Made by a program: the position numbers and the translations under genes. DNA of 64,000 nucleotides, from contig NW_003314261.1 in the NCBI RefSeq assembly GCF_000143415.4, forward strand, positions 6,485,132-6,549,131. Reading direction: 5' to 3'. The notes under the pieces are model-generated. The model saw only the letters and a list, made by a program, of their open reading frames with translations. It was not told the DNA's origin and ran no database searches. Shown here in pieces: positions 1 to 11,139 of the stretch; positions within the stretch are counted from its first letter, which is position 1, and each line of letters begins with the position of its first letter. This stretch comes from Selaginella moellendorffii. Its lineage: Eukaryota > Streptophyta > Lycopodiopsida > Selaginellales > Selaginellaceae.

Positions 1-539
1 GGATTCCAAATGTATAGTAGGGATAGTGGGTAGGTCGGGCATGGCCGACCAACCTGAGGCATAGTCTAGCTCCCGCTTGCGTGCCTGTCCTTGTTCTGCG
101 TCCGGCTTGGGTCTAAGCCCAAGTTCCATTCCATGCTAGCTGGTGGAGTACCCATATCCTCACGTTAGGCCACCGGTATGCCGAAATAGCGCCAGACTCC
201 GTTTGGCTCCGTTTTGCGTGTTGGTCCTGGCATTGGGATGCTGGTTGCTCCAGGACTGTTCCAAGTCGCTCCGGGCTCCTGTCCCTTCACTCCTTGGGCT
301 ATATGCTCGGGAGTTGCTCCGTGGTCCGGTTCCATCACTCCTTGGCTCCACGCTTGGGAGTTTGGCACCGTTCCTTCGTTCAGTGGCCCAAGGCCCTGAA
401 CCTCGGGTTCCTATGGACACGTGGCATGGACACATGGCATGTGACACATGGCATCTATCACGTGGCACAAAGAGGGTTTAGGTTCCGCTTCGTGGTGTTA
501 TCCTATGGTAAATCACCATAGGATAAAGGGTCAAAACCA
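1..539. other. Unassigned repetitive leader, no gene
   Basis: No credible gene is visible. The stretch is rich in imperfect short repeats, such as repeated 'actccttgg' phrases and a run of 'cacatggcat' words at about 415-470. It has a near-perfect 12-bp inverted repeat at 498-526 around the word 'tatcctatggt'. Open frames exist on both strands but have low-complexity composition and no recognisable motif. It may be the edge of another transposon copy. It directly precedes a decayed Ty3/gypsy internal region. Confidence 0.4.
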
Positions 540-853
540 CGTGTGCTACACTTTCGCTTGGCACAACATTATAAAATGTTGCCTCTTCCACTTCTTGCAC
601 ACATCCGTCATGTCCACTTCCTGTGAAAGATAGTCCTATTCCAATAGAGGTTAATGCTACTATTGCTCAAGTTCAAGGACAAGGGTGAGGATGTGGTTGT
701 GGCCATGATATTTGTTGTTGGGTGTGTGATAAAGTTGGTGATACTTATCGGTATTGTCGGCATTTTCTGGATTGGTAGCCTCTATTTCCTAGGTGGAGAC
801 TATTGCTGAAGTCATCAATGTCATCTATCATCTGATTTGTAGACTATGACCGG

Positions 854-1313
854 GTGTCCATAGATCTCAAAGAAATATTGACGACTCCTCCAGTTTTGGC
901 ATATCTTAATTACGCTTGGCCTTTTATTTTGCACATAAATGTTTCTGATATTAGTCTTGGAGGTGTGTTGATACAAGAGCCTGACTGTGCTTGGTCAGCA
1001 CTATCCCATTGCATATATAAGTCATACATTACAACTAACAGAGGTGAACTATTCCATAATAGAGAAAGAGTGTTTAGTAGCAGTCTGGGGTTTCAATAAA
1101 CTTCATGCATATCTACATGGTTCTCGAATGTTACTAAAAGATGATCATACTACTGTTACTTCATTATTGAAGCAGAAAAACTTAATTCGTCATATTGCTC
1201 GGTGGGCTTTGAAACTTCAAATATATAATTTTGATGTTGTTCATCGCCCAAAGAGTTCTATGGCTGATATTAATACCTGTTATTCCAACATCTATAGATT
1301 TTCTAGACAATGA
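854..1313 (+). pseudogene. RT/RNase H fragment of Ty3/gypsy pol
   Basis: The frame starting at 854 reads TTPPVLAYLNYAWPFILHIN, the classic connection into RNase H. The frame from 987 continues with YISHTLQLTEVNYSIIEKE and VVHRPKSSMADI, which are standard end-of-RNase-H phrases in Ty3/gypsy pol. The two frames overlap, so a frameshift lies near 990-1090. The equivalent region of the other copy is at about 20150-20600 on the - strand, split from its integrase by a later insertion. It is not functional. Confidence 0.8.
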
Positions 1314-2767
1314 TTCTGTGCCACCAGCAATTGTTGTACTTAATGTTTAGTGTCCACAAAGTGCAAAGTAAGATCTATCTTCTCTTAATGAGGTTCACAA
1401 GACTCAAAAGATTGAGCCGTGGATTCAAAGGCTTTGAGATGGGTTTGAGAATCTTATATCACTTATTGATGACTTGCCATTCTGGCATTTACATTCTCAA
1501 TATCATATTAAAGACGGCTTTATTTATTTTGTGGGAATGGATTTTGATGATCATTTATGACAAGTGGTGCCTTCAATCTTTATTTCATGGTTTCTCCATA
1601 ACTACCATGATTCTCCTATTCTAGGCATGCATATGGGACATTGTCGTATGACTAAGAAACTGCAGAGGTTTTTCTATTGGCCAGAAATATTACATGATAT
1701 TATCTAGTATGTGCATAGTTACGTTTAGTGCAAAGCTCATGGCACTCCCCTTGTGCTATAGAAGGATGGTTGGAGTCAATTGCAATTTCCCATTCATTTG
1801 AGTTAGTGGCATTTAATCTTATGGGACCTTTTCCACAATCAATTGCTGGCAATGAGTATGTTAGTATTGCTTTTGACTATTTGACTTGTTAAGTGGAAGT
1901 TAGTGCTCTTGTTAATGCCTCTGTAACTGCTGTTGGATACTTCCTCCTCAATTGAGTGGTGTTTCAACATTCTTGTTCAGATTGGATTCTTTCAGATAAT
2001 AGTCTTACATTTATGGTTGAAGCATTTTATGTTTTGACATTTTGGTTAGGGATACACCACACTTTCATAAGTGCTTATCATCCACAATTATACGGTTTAG
2101 TGGAACGGCTCATTTAGACATTCAAAAGGATGATCATAAAGTATATGAACTTTCAGTATTTGGATTGAGATGATTATTTGCTATCTCTTCGGTATACATA
2201 TATTATAGGGGTGCAAAGTTCTATTAGTGCTTCACCATATAAACTTCTATATAATCATTATTTAATATTACTATTAGAGTTGGGTTTATTGTCATAATTG
2301 CCACGAACTACCAATGCTAAGTCGTGAGATTAGTATTTAACAAACATTCTTCCACTTGTCTGACTAAAGTCTACTGAACACCTAAACCACATACAAGTGG
2401 GACAACAATAGCACTATAACTCTTATCATCATTCACTTGTAGAGTACAAAGTGGATGATTTAGTGTTAGTCTATTTTCCCCATCTTACAATATATGGTTT
2501 ATTTAAAGAGCTCCTTACTTAGTGGAAAGGATTGTATTAGATGTTATGACAAGTTGAATCTCAAGTTTATGAGGTCTAATATGATGTTCAATAGGCCAAT
2601 CCTTCATAAATTGTATATATGCAATGGTTAAAACACTTTGTACAAAAGGATTAAAAACAATTAATACCACCTATAGATCCACTAATGCCTCATCCTAATG
2701 TTCTTCCAAATTCTAGCCTATCTATAAAAGAACATTAATGATCTTTCATTATTTTGAGATGAAGGGA
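1314..2767 (+). pseudogene. Degenerate integrase region of Ty3/gypsy
   Basis: After RNase H come short phrases recalling integrase: a zinc-finger-like part near 1630-1740, a core resembling 'SDNS.TF' near 1980-2010, and a tail with 'QWLKHFVQKD'-type words before the LTR. Stops and shifts are frequent, so no frame exceeds about 100 codons. The same segment is recognisable in reverse at 12620-14097, which supports a shared family. No product is expected. Confidence 0.65.
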
Positions 2768-2939
2768 TGATGTGAAGTCCAAATGTATAACTATGATATT
2801 GTATATTAATATTAGTGTAATTAAATTTTAGTAGCCATTAAATTGATTTTAATCTCAACCACCCACTTTTATATATAATCTAGAATTTTGGGTTAATTGA
2901 TATTTTTTATATTCCTTTTCCATATTCCATGCACTCACG
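2768..2939 (+). repeat. Probable 3' LTR of the left Ty3/gypsy copy
   Basis: This segment starts TGATGTGAAGTCCAAATG and ends near CATGCACTCAC. It matches, in reverse complement, the segments at 12442-12619 and 49657-49828, which flank the second family member. The ends approximate TG...CA. The length is about 172 bp, which is short for a plant Ty3/gypsy LTR. Confidence 0.65.
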
Positions 2940-2999
2940 GACATGCCAACAGTTTCTTGATTGTCCAAGAAATATAAATCTAAGGCTTAAGAATTAAAT

Positions 3000-3965
3000 T
3001 CAAATTAAATGGTAATGAGGAATTGGAGAAGATGAGCTTTGCGTTCTTCTTGGCGAGGTTCTTTGAGCGACTTTGGGCGGCGAGTTTGACTCAATCCTTG
3101 GGGAAATTAATGGAGAATTCTTGGCAGTGGTTGGAGAAGTGCTTCTGGATGCTGCAATGCAATTGAGCGCCCAAAACATGTAAGATCCCAGTGCAGAAGT
3201 AATCTGTGAAAGAACTTACATTGGTGGAGGAGTGCGCTCTCAATGTTCTTCATCCGGACCCGGATGATCTGCAAGGTGGACGAGAGTGACAAAACCCTCT
3301 TCCGAAGGCCGTGAACTCGTGCCGAGTCTTGAGCGAGAAATGGCATCGGTGTATCTTCTAGCAACTTGTCGAGCACTAGAAAAAGGAAAACAACAGTTAA
3401 AAGGACTTTGTGACTCGGGAGACTACAAAAGCAATGCAAACGAAAAGAGACAGGCAACAAGAAAAAAGCTAGAGCAATGAGAAAGAAGAGACGAAAAGGA
3501 ATTGCAATGCATCACCTCTTTTCAAAGGTAAAGTTGATCGAAGGGCACACCTCGAGTGAGGCGATCGATGCTGAGCGCCAGCGAGTCCTGGCTCGCCAAT
3601 GCCGCCTCGAATTTGGAATCAGCGTCGTGGATCACGCCCTTGAGCACCGCCGCTCGCCCCGTGCCGATAACATCCACCGGACTAGTCCCACTGCTCTCCC
3701 CTCGCGCAAAAATACCAGCGGAAGATCCATCGTCCCCAGCTCCTCCTGATTCCGACGCAGTAGCGCCTCCGTGATCAAAATCTCCCTCCTTTCTCTGTAT
3801 TGAGCTGATCTCCACATTGGGATCGCTGTAAACCCTAGAATTCAAAGCCATGGGATCCAAATCCCCCTTTTCTTCCAATCTGTTACTCCCAGATCCTTCA
3901 TCGCCACCGCCGGAACGATCACCTTCCGGATCCATCCGCTCACTGCCATAAACCCTAGAATCCAT
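3000..3965 (-). CDS. SNAPIN-like small coiled-coil protein (BLOC-1/BORC type)
   Basis: This is probably a subunit of an endolysosomal sorting complex of the SNAPIN kind. Exon 1 (3965 down to 3551) encodes a Gly/Ser/Glu-rich N terminus and then the helix ending SQDSLALSIDRLTR. A phase-1 intron (donor GTGTGC at 3550, acceptor TTTCTAG before 3375) joins it to LDKLLEDTPMPFLAQDSARV and HGLRKRVLSLSSTLQIIRVR, a second helix typical of plant SNAPIN-like proteins. Exon 2 ends at 3220 with a GTAAGT donor. A short third exon (3151 to about 3000) is my best reading but is uncertain. The helix-loop-helix arrangement with 'LDKLLED.P.PF' is what I recognise. The gene lies head-to-tail downstream of the BTB gene on the same strand. 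Confidence 0.55.
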
Positions 3966-4143
3966 TAAAGTTTCCTTTCATTGTTTTTCCTTTTATCTTT
4001 ATAACAGACACTTCACAGAAGAGTTTCTCCTCTCAAGTCAAGCTCTTCGTAGCTATAGTATCGATCTTTCCTGTCAAGAAGGAAAAAGAAGAGCGAAAAA
4101 TTTTCTCTATGGTTTGTAGCTCTATCAATCAATCAATCACTCG

Positions 4144-6170
4144 CTACATACCTTGTCCCTGAGGCTTGATGGTGAGCTCGGCTCTCAAGTGGAGGACGTT
4201 TTGATGGAAGTAATCGCTGTCGTCCTTCATGAGCTCTTGCCACGGGCACGAGAAGAGGTTCCTGTATCCTACAGCCTTTCCTCCGGTGAAGACGTAGTTC
4301 CCCTTCACTCTGGGAGCAAACTTCCACTCCTCCTGCTTGGACCGTGCCGCGAACTCGTACTCCACCGCAAAGCTCACCGAGCCTTTCTCTTGCATCCCCA
4401 GGAACAATCCAAAGCAGTGAGCCGCGGTTTGCTGATCCACGCTGCAGTGGGCCGAGAGGAAGAAGCACTGGCCCCCGAGATGAAATGCCTGAGAGTAGAC
4501 TCGTCCCTGTGGCCACAGCGTCAGGCACTCTTCCTTGCGGAGGTCCAGAAAAACCAGGCACTGCTGATACGGTGCGTCGAACTCCACCACCTTGACTGGC
4601 CTGTACTTGTAAGCCCGCTCGCTGAAACGCTTGTGCACGATCTCCTCCACCATGATGTGCTTCTGGCGGTGTGGCGGCTCGGCCTTGAAAGACAGCGCTT
4701 CCATCACCAGCTTCGACGCCAGGTCGTGCTCGATGTCGTTGCAAACCAAAACCTTTCGGAGCTTCCGGCTGGACATCATTGGGAAGCGAATGAGCCACAC
4801 GAGTTTGCTCCGGAAGATCTCCCGTCTTTCCTCTATCTTGGCGTAGTGCGCTCTGGCCCACTTTAGCACAAAGTCGTAGACTGCATCCTCGGACGCAACC
4901 TGGAGGTCGTCACTGGATAGCACGGCCTCCAAACCGGCCAGCGGTAAATGCATAACGTCCTCATGGAACCTGCGAACAGTAGTAACTTATAGTCACACCA
5001 TAGCGAAGATGAACTCCAAACCTTCCAATGTCTTTGTACCGATCTGCCAGGAATGCTTTCGCAGCGTCTGTGAGTGACTGAACCGCATCAGGCAGAAGCA
5101 CGGATGACGGCAAGTCGAGGTACACGAGTGCCGATTCGGGAGTCATTTGCAACTCTCGTAGTAATCTGCTACAGTGCCGCATGCACGTTGCGACTTCAAA
5201 CTTATCGGCCGCAACCAAAACGTCGAGCAATGCCGGAGCTGTGTTTGCCTGCAAGCCGCCAGTGTACATAAATTGCAACATGTCCATTACTGGCACCTCT
5301 TCTGCAATATAATGGCCAGCTTATATAACGCCGTGGTGCGCAGGTCATCGAGCAATGTACCTGAATCGGTAATGCGCAAAGTAACTGCCTTTTGCTCCGA
5401 CTCACGCATACCATTGGAAAAGAGCTGCCATAAGGTACTTAGAACAAGAGAGGAGAAAAGGATTCAAAACAGCAATCCCAACAACGTACTTTGTAGAAAA
5501 AACGACTCTTAGCAGCGAGAATTGCCGAGCTGATATGAATCGTTTTGACCCGCAACACAGTTGAACTCTCTGAATTCCAGGAAGAGGTGCTTTGCATCTG
5601 ATCCTGGTCTTCCGCTGTAAAAAACCATAGCTTCTTCGTTCATGTCAAGATCAAAGGACCAAGACTTACCTGGTGGACTTCCAGCCATTGACGTAGGAGA
5701 CTCCTCGATCATGACGTCCCCTTCCTCTTCCGCGTCGTCTGGCTCTGGTTGGGTTCCAGTCATAATTTGCTCCTCTTGACCACCACCAAGACCCACCATC
5801 ACGCAAACATTCTCAAATGCTGTAGAAGAGAAGAAGAGAAAACAATGTAAGACAAAGAACAAAACAACCATCAACGAGAAATCCACAACTAACAAACACC
5901 AAACGAAAGATAGAAAGAAAGGCAAGAAAAAAGAGTACCTTTATCCTTGGCATCGGCTCCACGCCTACGCTTCTTCTGCCGTGCCCAAGCACCGACTGTG
6001 GAGCAAGGCTCTCCGGAGGACTTCGCCTCTCCAGACGCCCCCGCGACAATCTCAATGTGGAGGACGCGATCCGAGAAATTACTGTCATTGAAGGCAAATG
6101 CGAAGCTAGGACTCGTCCCTCCACTGCACGTATCCGTGTCCATCAATCCAGCCTTAGAATCCGATGCCAC
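4144..6170 (-). CDS. POB1: BTB/POZ-BACK protein, POB1/LRB family
   Basis: This is a plant BTB-BACK adaptor of the POB1/Light-Response BTB family, known to act in nuclear CUL3 ubiquitin ligases that turn over light-signalling factors. Exon 1 (6170 to about 5939) has [17 protein letters not shown] and the basic run [10 protein letters not shown], a likely nuclear signal. Later exons give [14 protein letters not shown] and the BTB segment ([16 protein letters not shown], then [12 protein letters not shown]). The BTB end and BACK domain follow ([20 protein letters not shown], from 5308; [18 protein letters not shown], from 4953). The C-terminal family block includes [13 protein letters not shown] and [20 protein letters not shown]. 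Introns are about 50-110 bp. The last codons read through to a TAG at 4144; a splice donor-like GTATGT lies there, so one more tiny exon is possible. Order and motifs match the family along its whole length. Confidence 0.88.
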
Positions 6171-6528
6171 AATCCAGCAAGATCAGCGCCCGGACGAAGC
6201 TCGATTCCTCGGCAATTGCCCGAAGAGAAGGAGCGCAACTTACACAGCCGGAATCACCGATGCAGCTCTCATGTCACCACGCGCGGCATCGCCATCGCCG
6301 CTACGCCCCAACGCTCCACGAAGAACTAAAACCCTAGCGCGCTTAGCACCAATGTGGGAGAGCCCGGGGGCCACATACGGTACACGTGGCGCCACCGTCC
6401 CCGTCCAAGTTGGGCTACTGTTAAAGAAGGCTGGATATTCCGTGCGCTATAAAATATACCCAGCCCGCCACTTTTGAAAAAATGGAAGGAGGGCCCGTCA
6501 AGCCCGTCAAGCCCGTCAATCAGGAGCT

Positions 6529-8281
6529 ATGGCTATGGCGGCCATGGCGGAAGCAGCGGCCGCGGCGATGGAGGCCGAGAAAAGCGAGAAAGAAAGGAAT
6601 GGCGAGCTGGAGCTTGATCTAACGCAGCGGGTCGAGAGCGCGGTCACTGCCCGCGCGACTTACATCAAGGAGCACGCTGAGTAAGCTTCTCTTGTCTGTG
6701 GAAACCCTCTTTTTCATTTGTTTAGCGATGATCTAGGTCGCTCACGATGGTTAGCTTCCGGCGCCTGCTGGAGGAGGATCTAGGCCTCGAAACCACTGCG
6801 CTAGATCCTCACAAGAAGAAGATCAAGGAGCTAGTGGATCACGTAAGTTTTATTTTCGTTTTTTGTTTCGACGGATCGTCATTCTTTTTTTTTTTGCTCA
6901 TCCCAGATCATGAATGCTGATGATCCAGAAGTCACCGAAGCTGTAATCAGAGATGCTCTCGCTAAAAGGAGTTCTTATCTCAAAACCGACTCACGGTACG
7001 TTTATTTCGCGTGGTTTTCTTCCTTTGCTCTTATCCTTCTTGTGACTCCTTTGCAGGAACATGAAGCTCGAACGAGTCAGACGTCTTTTGGAGGAAGATT
7101 TGGGTCTACAAAATTTTGCTCTTGACACAAAAAAGGAACTCGTAAAGTCTCTCCTTGACGAGGTTTGTAAGATCCTTTTCTCAATGTGGCTTGATAATTT
7201 GTGTTTTTCCAAAAGGTTCTCAATACTTCGGATGTTACTAAAGAAGAAGAGCATAGTGCTTCCGAAGTGGAAGCGCTGGAGACGGAGACAGGGACAGCCG
7301 CAGAAGTTAACGAAGAGAAGAAAAGAAAGCTACAAAGCGCGGAAAAGTCGAGAAAGAAGAAAAGACTCGTTAAAAAGCTGGAGGAAACCGATGAATCTGA
7401 AAGGGAGGATTCAGAGGAGAATAAACCCCGCAAAAGGAAGTCAGGAAAGAAGAAAGCAATCGTAAAGGATTCCGAGGACGAGGACGAGGATGAGCGAAAA
7501 TCAAGCAACCCAAAATCGAGCAAGGATGAAGTACACGCAAAGAAACCAGAGGAAACCGAGGCCGAGGATACAAAGGAATACAATACCGATAGTGATGAGA
7601 GTCCTGCGAAGAAGACGCCAAAGGTATAGTTAACATTTTTACTCGTCTCTCGCTTCAGCTGTGATCATTCATCTATTGCAGAAGAAGGCTGCGAAAGCGC
7701 CGGAATCAAAACCGGTTGTAAGTAAGGTCGTGGAGCAACTAAAGCAGATGATCAAGGCCTCTGGAATAAAGTAAGTCATTTGTTTGTGCTGCTCAAACAA
7801 CACGGGTAATAATTTGTTTTTGTTTTCTTCGCAGTATCCCTCCTTCCGTTTACAAACGGGTGAAGCAAGTGCCAGAGTCAAAGCGGGAGAGTTCGCTGAT
7901 TAAAGAGCTCGAGAGCATTTTGCAGAAGGAGGGATTGAACAGGAACTCATCGGAGAAAGGTAAATCAAATCCAAGACTACGCATGTCTCTTATCTGAGTT
8001 GTGTCCCTTGTTTGTAGAGCTCAAGGCCGTGAGAAAAAAGAAAGACAAGCAAAAAGACCTCGAAGGAATTGATGTAGGTAATATCATCACAGAGGGGAGG
8101 GGGAGGAGGCAAGCAAACTTGTTTTACGAGCCACTCCCTTTTGCGAAGAAGAAGAGGAACAAGACCGTTCTCTCTGACGACGAGGAGAGCAGCAAGAGCG
8201 AAGGTAAGTCGTCCTGTTTTCCTTTTGCTACTTTGGCGAGCTTTGTTTCATGCAGAAGAGAAGAAGCAAGGCGGCGAGTAA
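6529..8281 (+). CDS. DEK_C/CHZ-domain histone chaperone, HIRIP3-like
   Basis: This is likely a nuclear histone H2A/H2B chaperone of the HIRIP3/Chz1 type. The start at 6529 follows an in-frame Ala-rich leader. Three short exons carry repeated DEK_C-like helices: [19 protein letters not shown], then a second block ([18 protein letters not shown]), then [20 protein letters not shown] long Lys/Glu/Asp-rich linker follows (about 7215-7625) with runs such as [15 protein letters not shown]. The next exons have [12 protein letters not shown] and [20 protein letters not shown]. The CHZ signature follows near 8065-8120: [19 protein letters not shown]. The last exon ends EEKKQGGE at 8281. Introns are 60-110 bp, spliced GT-AG. 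The start lies about 360 bp from the divergent BTB gene, so the two may share a promoter region. Confidence 0.75.
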
Positions 8282-8509
8282 GCATCTGCGGCGTTCCCAT
8301 CGATGAATTCCATAGCTCGTGCCAAAGAGTTTGAAGAGATTTACTCAATCATGGTAAAGACTATAGCTCAATCGTAACTTCTCAAAGCCTAAGCTTTTTG
8401 TTTTTCAGGAAGTTTGATCCAATCGAGACCTTGTATTATAGCCACAGAAAATCCGACCCGAAGTAAAACTTTGAACTTAAAGCTCGGAAGAATATCCTAG
8501 GGTTTAGGG

Positions 8510-9285
8510 AGTAAGATCGACGCGCTCTTAAAACTCCTCAACAAGGATGCCTGGGCACAGATTCTAGCAGCTCGCACCGGAGGCGAGAAAAATCCCCTCG
8601 CTCCTAACGTTTGCGGTGATGAGAATGTACGCAAAAGTTGGCAGCATCCAATGCTTTCGAGAATGAAGGCTTGGACGACGATGCTCCTGGCGCTGGCCAA
8701 GGAAGGAGCGCCGCCGGACGAGGACACTTACGTTCTCGTCGCTCAGAAATCCAGGAACATCACGGTGGACGAAGCCAAGGAACTGCAGAGGCTAGTCCAG
8801 GAGAAGATTGGGGTGAGCGCCAAAGTCGGGCGGAGAAGTTCGGAAGTATGATCCTTGCTCGGGTGTGCTACGATGCGATCGAGGACAAGGTGGTATCGGC
8901 GATGACCAAGGGATACCTGGCTCTCAATCAACACAGGGGCGCGAACGACATTGCTCACGACATGCTGGACAAGGGGGGTGGATGGTGCCGCTCCAGGTAA
9001 ACGTGGTTATCGCTGCTGCAAGTCTCAGAACGATGCTCCGCGGACGCAGCGCGTGGAAGAGATCATCATGAAGATCTTGATCCGCTGGGAACCGGAGCTC
9101 ACAGGGAGTGGGAGGAGGCCAAGCGGGTGAGGAAGCTCATGACGGACAGGGGGATCAAGAAAGAGCCCGGCAAGAGTGATCAGCATCAAGAGCACGGTCG
9201 CTCGCACCCGCACACGATGGAGATTTACGCCGAGGTGGACAGGATCCAGGAGATACGTTCTTCATGACGTTCCAGAGGACAAGAG
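8510..9285 (+). pseudogene. PPR protein pseudogene, PLS/E-type C terminus
   Basis: Scattered frames give the tail of an organelle RNA-editing type PPR protein. 9110-9170 reads EEAKRVRKLMTDRGIKKEPG, the E-motif phrase, followed shortly by SHPHTMEIYAEVDRIQE, which resembles the E+ end. 8520-8845 encodes KLLNKDAWAQILAARTGGE and MLSRMKAWTTMLLALAKEG in one frame. A shift near 8845 moves the reading to ILARVCYDAIEDKVVSAMTK. Several stops and shifts separate these blocks and no start is evident, so it is best called a broken copy. It is GC-richer than the flanking DNA. PPR genes are often intronless and duplicate often, which fits. Confidence 0.5.
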
Positions 9286-9700
9286 GGCGATGGCTGCAGC
9301 CACTGACTTGCGGGTGTGTGGAGACTGCCGATCGCGAGTGGGAGCGCTGGGGGATTAATTAGGTGCCATCTCATCGCCCTCCACCACAATCTCACGAGCT
9401 GGAGCAATCCACCGTACGCTTTGATTTAAATTTTAGGGTTCTTGAACATGCTGACGTGTCAGGGCTTTGAAGCTGGAACCGTTGCGAGCGTCTCAAGGAG
9501 CTGCTCTGCAAGTGCTTTTCTTCCACTCCGCCTCCTCGACTGCGTTCCGATTCCTCAAAGAGGGCCCTTCGTTTGACGGAGAGAGGGCTCGAGAATTCCT
9601 GGATTACTAGTTGTTCAAAGATAAAATCGAATACTCGGCACTCAAAAAACGAATATGCCGCGGACTACGATCACTCGTTTTGCTCGTCGTACTCGCAACG
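9286..9700. other. Intergenic, no gene seen
   Basis: This 415-bp stretch lies between the PPR remnant and the 3' end of the next - strand gene. I see no sustained coding pattern, RNA gene or repeat. It probably holds the 3' UTR of the - strand gene and spacer. Confidence 0.4.
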
Positions 9701-11139
9701 TCAATGTGGAGTCGATGTCCCGCTCTGTAACTTGCTAAGGCTCGTCGATGGTTCTTCCCCATTGATCACCTTGTTGGAGTTGGTAGCTCGAGATTCCTCC
9801 TTGTGAAGCACCAGAACTGAGCTTTCACTAGCGTCATCCATTTCACACAATCTGTCTGCCACTTCCCAATATCCTTTCTGCAATGACAAACTGTCATTAG
9901 CACTGCCAAGAAGTATTCAGTCATGACAAACCTGAACCCATTCGTTCCAGGCCACAGGGTCAAGTTTTGACACATGCAAAGTCTCAGGAAGCATGACTAG
10001 AAACTCGTTGGGTGCAAGCCGGTGCTGCATGCAAAGAAAGTTGGTCTAAGAAACAAGACAAGGACAAAATGTACCTCATACTCAAAAATCTGGATATCCA
10101 AGGCTTCCGGGTCCGCCTCAGACAGCACCTACAAAAAGATTTGGGTGATCCCCTGAGATTCAAGAAAGAATGTAAGGCTTTACCCGAGCACCAGCAGGTC
10201 CAGCAATAACAACTGAGAAGCGTCCTGGACCAGCAACAAATATCCGCTGCTCAGCGATGGCCACGAGAGTTGTGTTGTTGCAAACATGCCACTCTTCTGG
10301 CTGTAATCACAGCAAGGAATCCCAAATGTGATATAACCAACTCAACCAAACCTTGATGTTCTCATTCCAATATCGATCCTCCTCCTCCTCCTCCTCCTCA
10401 TCAGAGGATGAGTAAAATGGGTCCTCTTTTGCCGCTTTTGCCTTTTCCTCTTTTGCCTTCTCCTTTCGTGACAGTGCATTGATGCGTGCCTCCTCGATTC
10501 TTGGAGGTACTAGCTCGTCGACGCTGCAACGAGTAATCTCATCAAATCGGTCTAAATGGAGCACGCATACTGTTCCATGAGGTACCGAATCCTCGCTTCA
10601 GTTAGCCGGTCTTCGTTTGAAAGAATACGCACGCAGTGCTTATCGAACGAAGAAACATTCCAGAGATAAAGGTTCATAGACGCTGGGAGACAAACAGAGA
10701 TGAAACAAAGATACAAGAATCACGACACAAACTTACCCAAGTTTTTTGTGCGTGTCGTGTTAACCACTGCAACCAGAACCTCTCCTTCGTCTTCAAGCTG
10801 GAGGAGTTCAAAACCATACTGGAAATAAAAAATTACTAGAATCAAAGAGATGAAAAGAATTGAAAAAAATGCTTACGGTATACTTGAACTCGCCCTCCGG
10901 ATTCTTGCGAGCCACAGCGGTTTCGAAAGGGCCCATCAGAACCCTATTCGGCCCATTCCCCGCAATATGGTTGTTATAGTAAGTGCTCACCTACAAGAGA
11001 GGCATCAGCTCGCTCTCTAAATAACAACACTGACCATATTAAGCGGAAGCTTCCTTTGCCCTCCCGATCCATGGTCAGGGATCCCTGGTGCAGATCCTCC
11101 ACCACTCGTTATTTTCGATTGCCCGAATCCCATCGCCAT
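9701..11139 (-). CDS. Conserved-looking plant protein of unknown function, multi-exon
   Basis: I do not recognise the product. The start at 11139 gives MAMGFGQSKITSGGGSAPGI. A 5' intron (about 45 bp) leads to VSTYYNNHIAGNGPNRVLMG. Later exons read YGFELLQLEDEGEVLVAVVN; VCVLHLDRFDEITRCSVDEL, followed by a Lys/Glu-rich helix and DPFYSSSDEEEEEEEDRYW; PEEWHVCNNTTLVAIAEQR; a block with FEYEHRLAPNEFLVMLPETL; and finally KGYWEVADRLCEMDDASESS, ending at 9701. Exon borders have clean GT-AG signals and introns are about 45-75 bp, as in the neighbours, so it looks like a living gene. The acidic stretch and lack of signal peptide suggest a soluble intracellular protein. Confidence 0.6.

Larger units (their letters stand above)
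540..2939 (+). mobile_element. Decayed Ty3/gypsy LTR retrotransposon, 3' part
   Basis: This is the remnant of a Ty3/gypsy element on the + strand. 540-840 matches, in reverse, the gag/zinc-knuckle region of the second family member at about 22080-22380. 854-1313 encodes the RNase H part of pol, and 1620-2330 is integrase with many stops. A probable 3' LTR closes it at 2768-2939. Protease and most of reverse transcriptase are missing between about 840 and 850, so there is a large internal deletion. Many in-frame stops show that it is long dead. The family assignment rests on the RNase H and integrase phrases and on their order. Confidence 0.8.

Noticed and set aside
143-521. Overlapping open frames on both strands
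   Set aside because: Low-complexity repeat composition, frames open on both strands at once, and no motif; not counted as genes.
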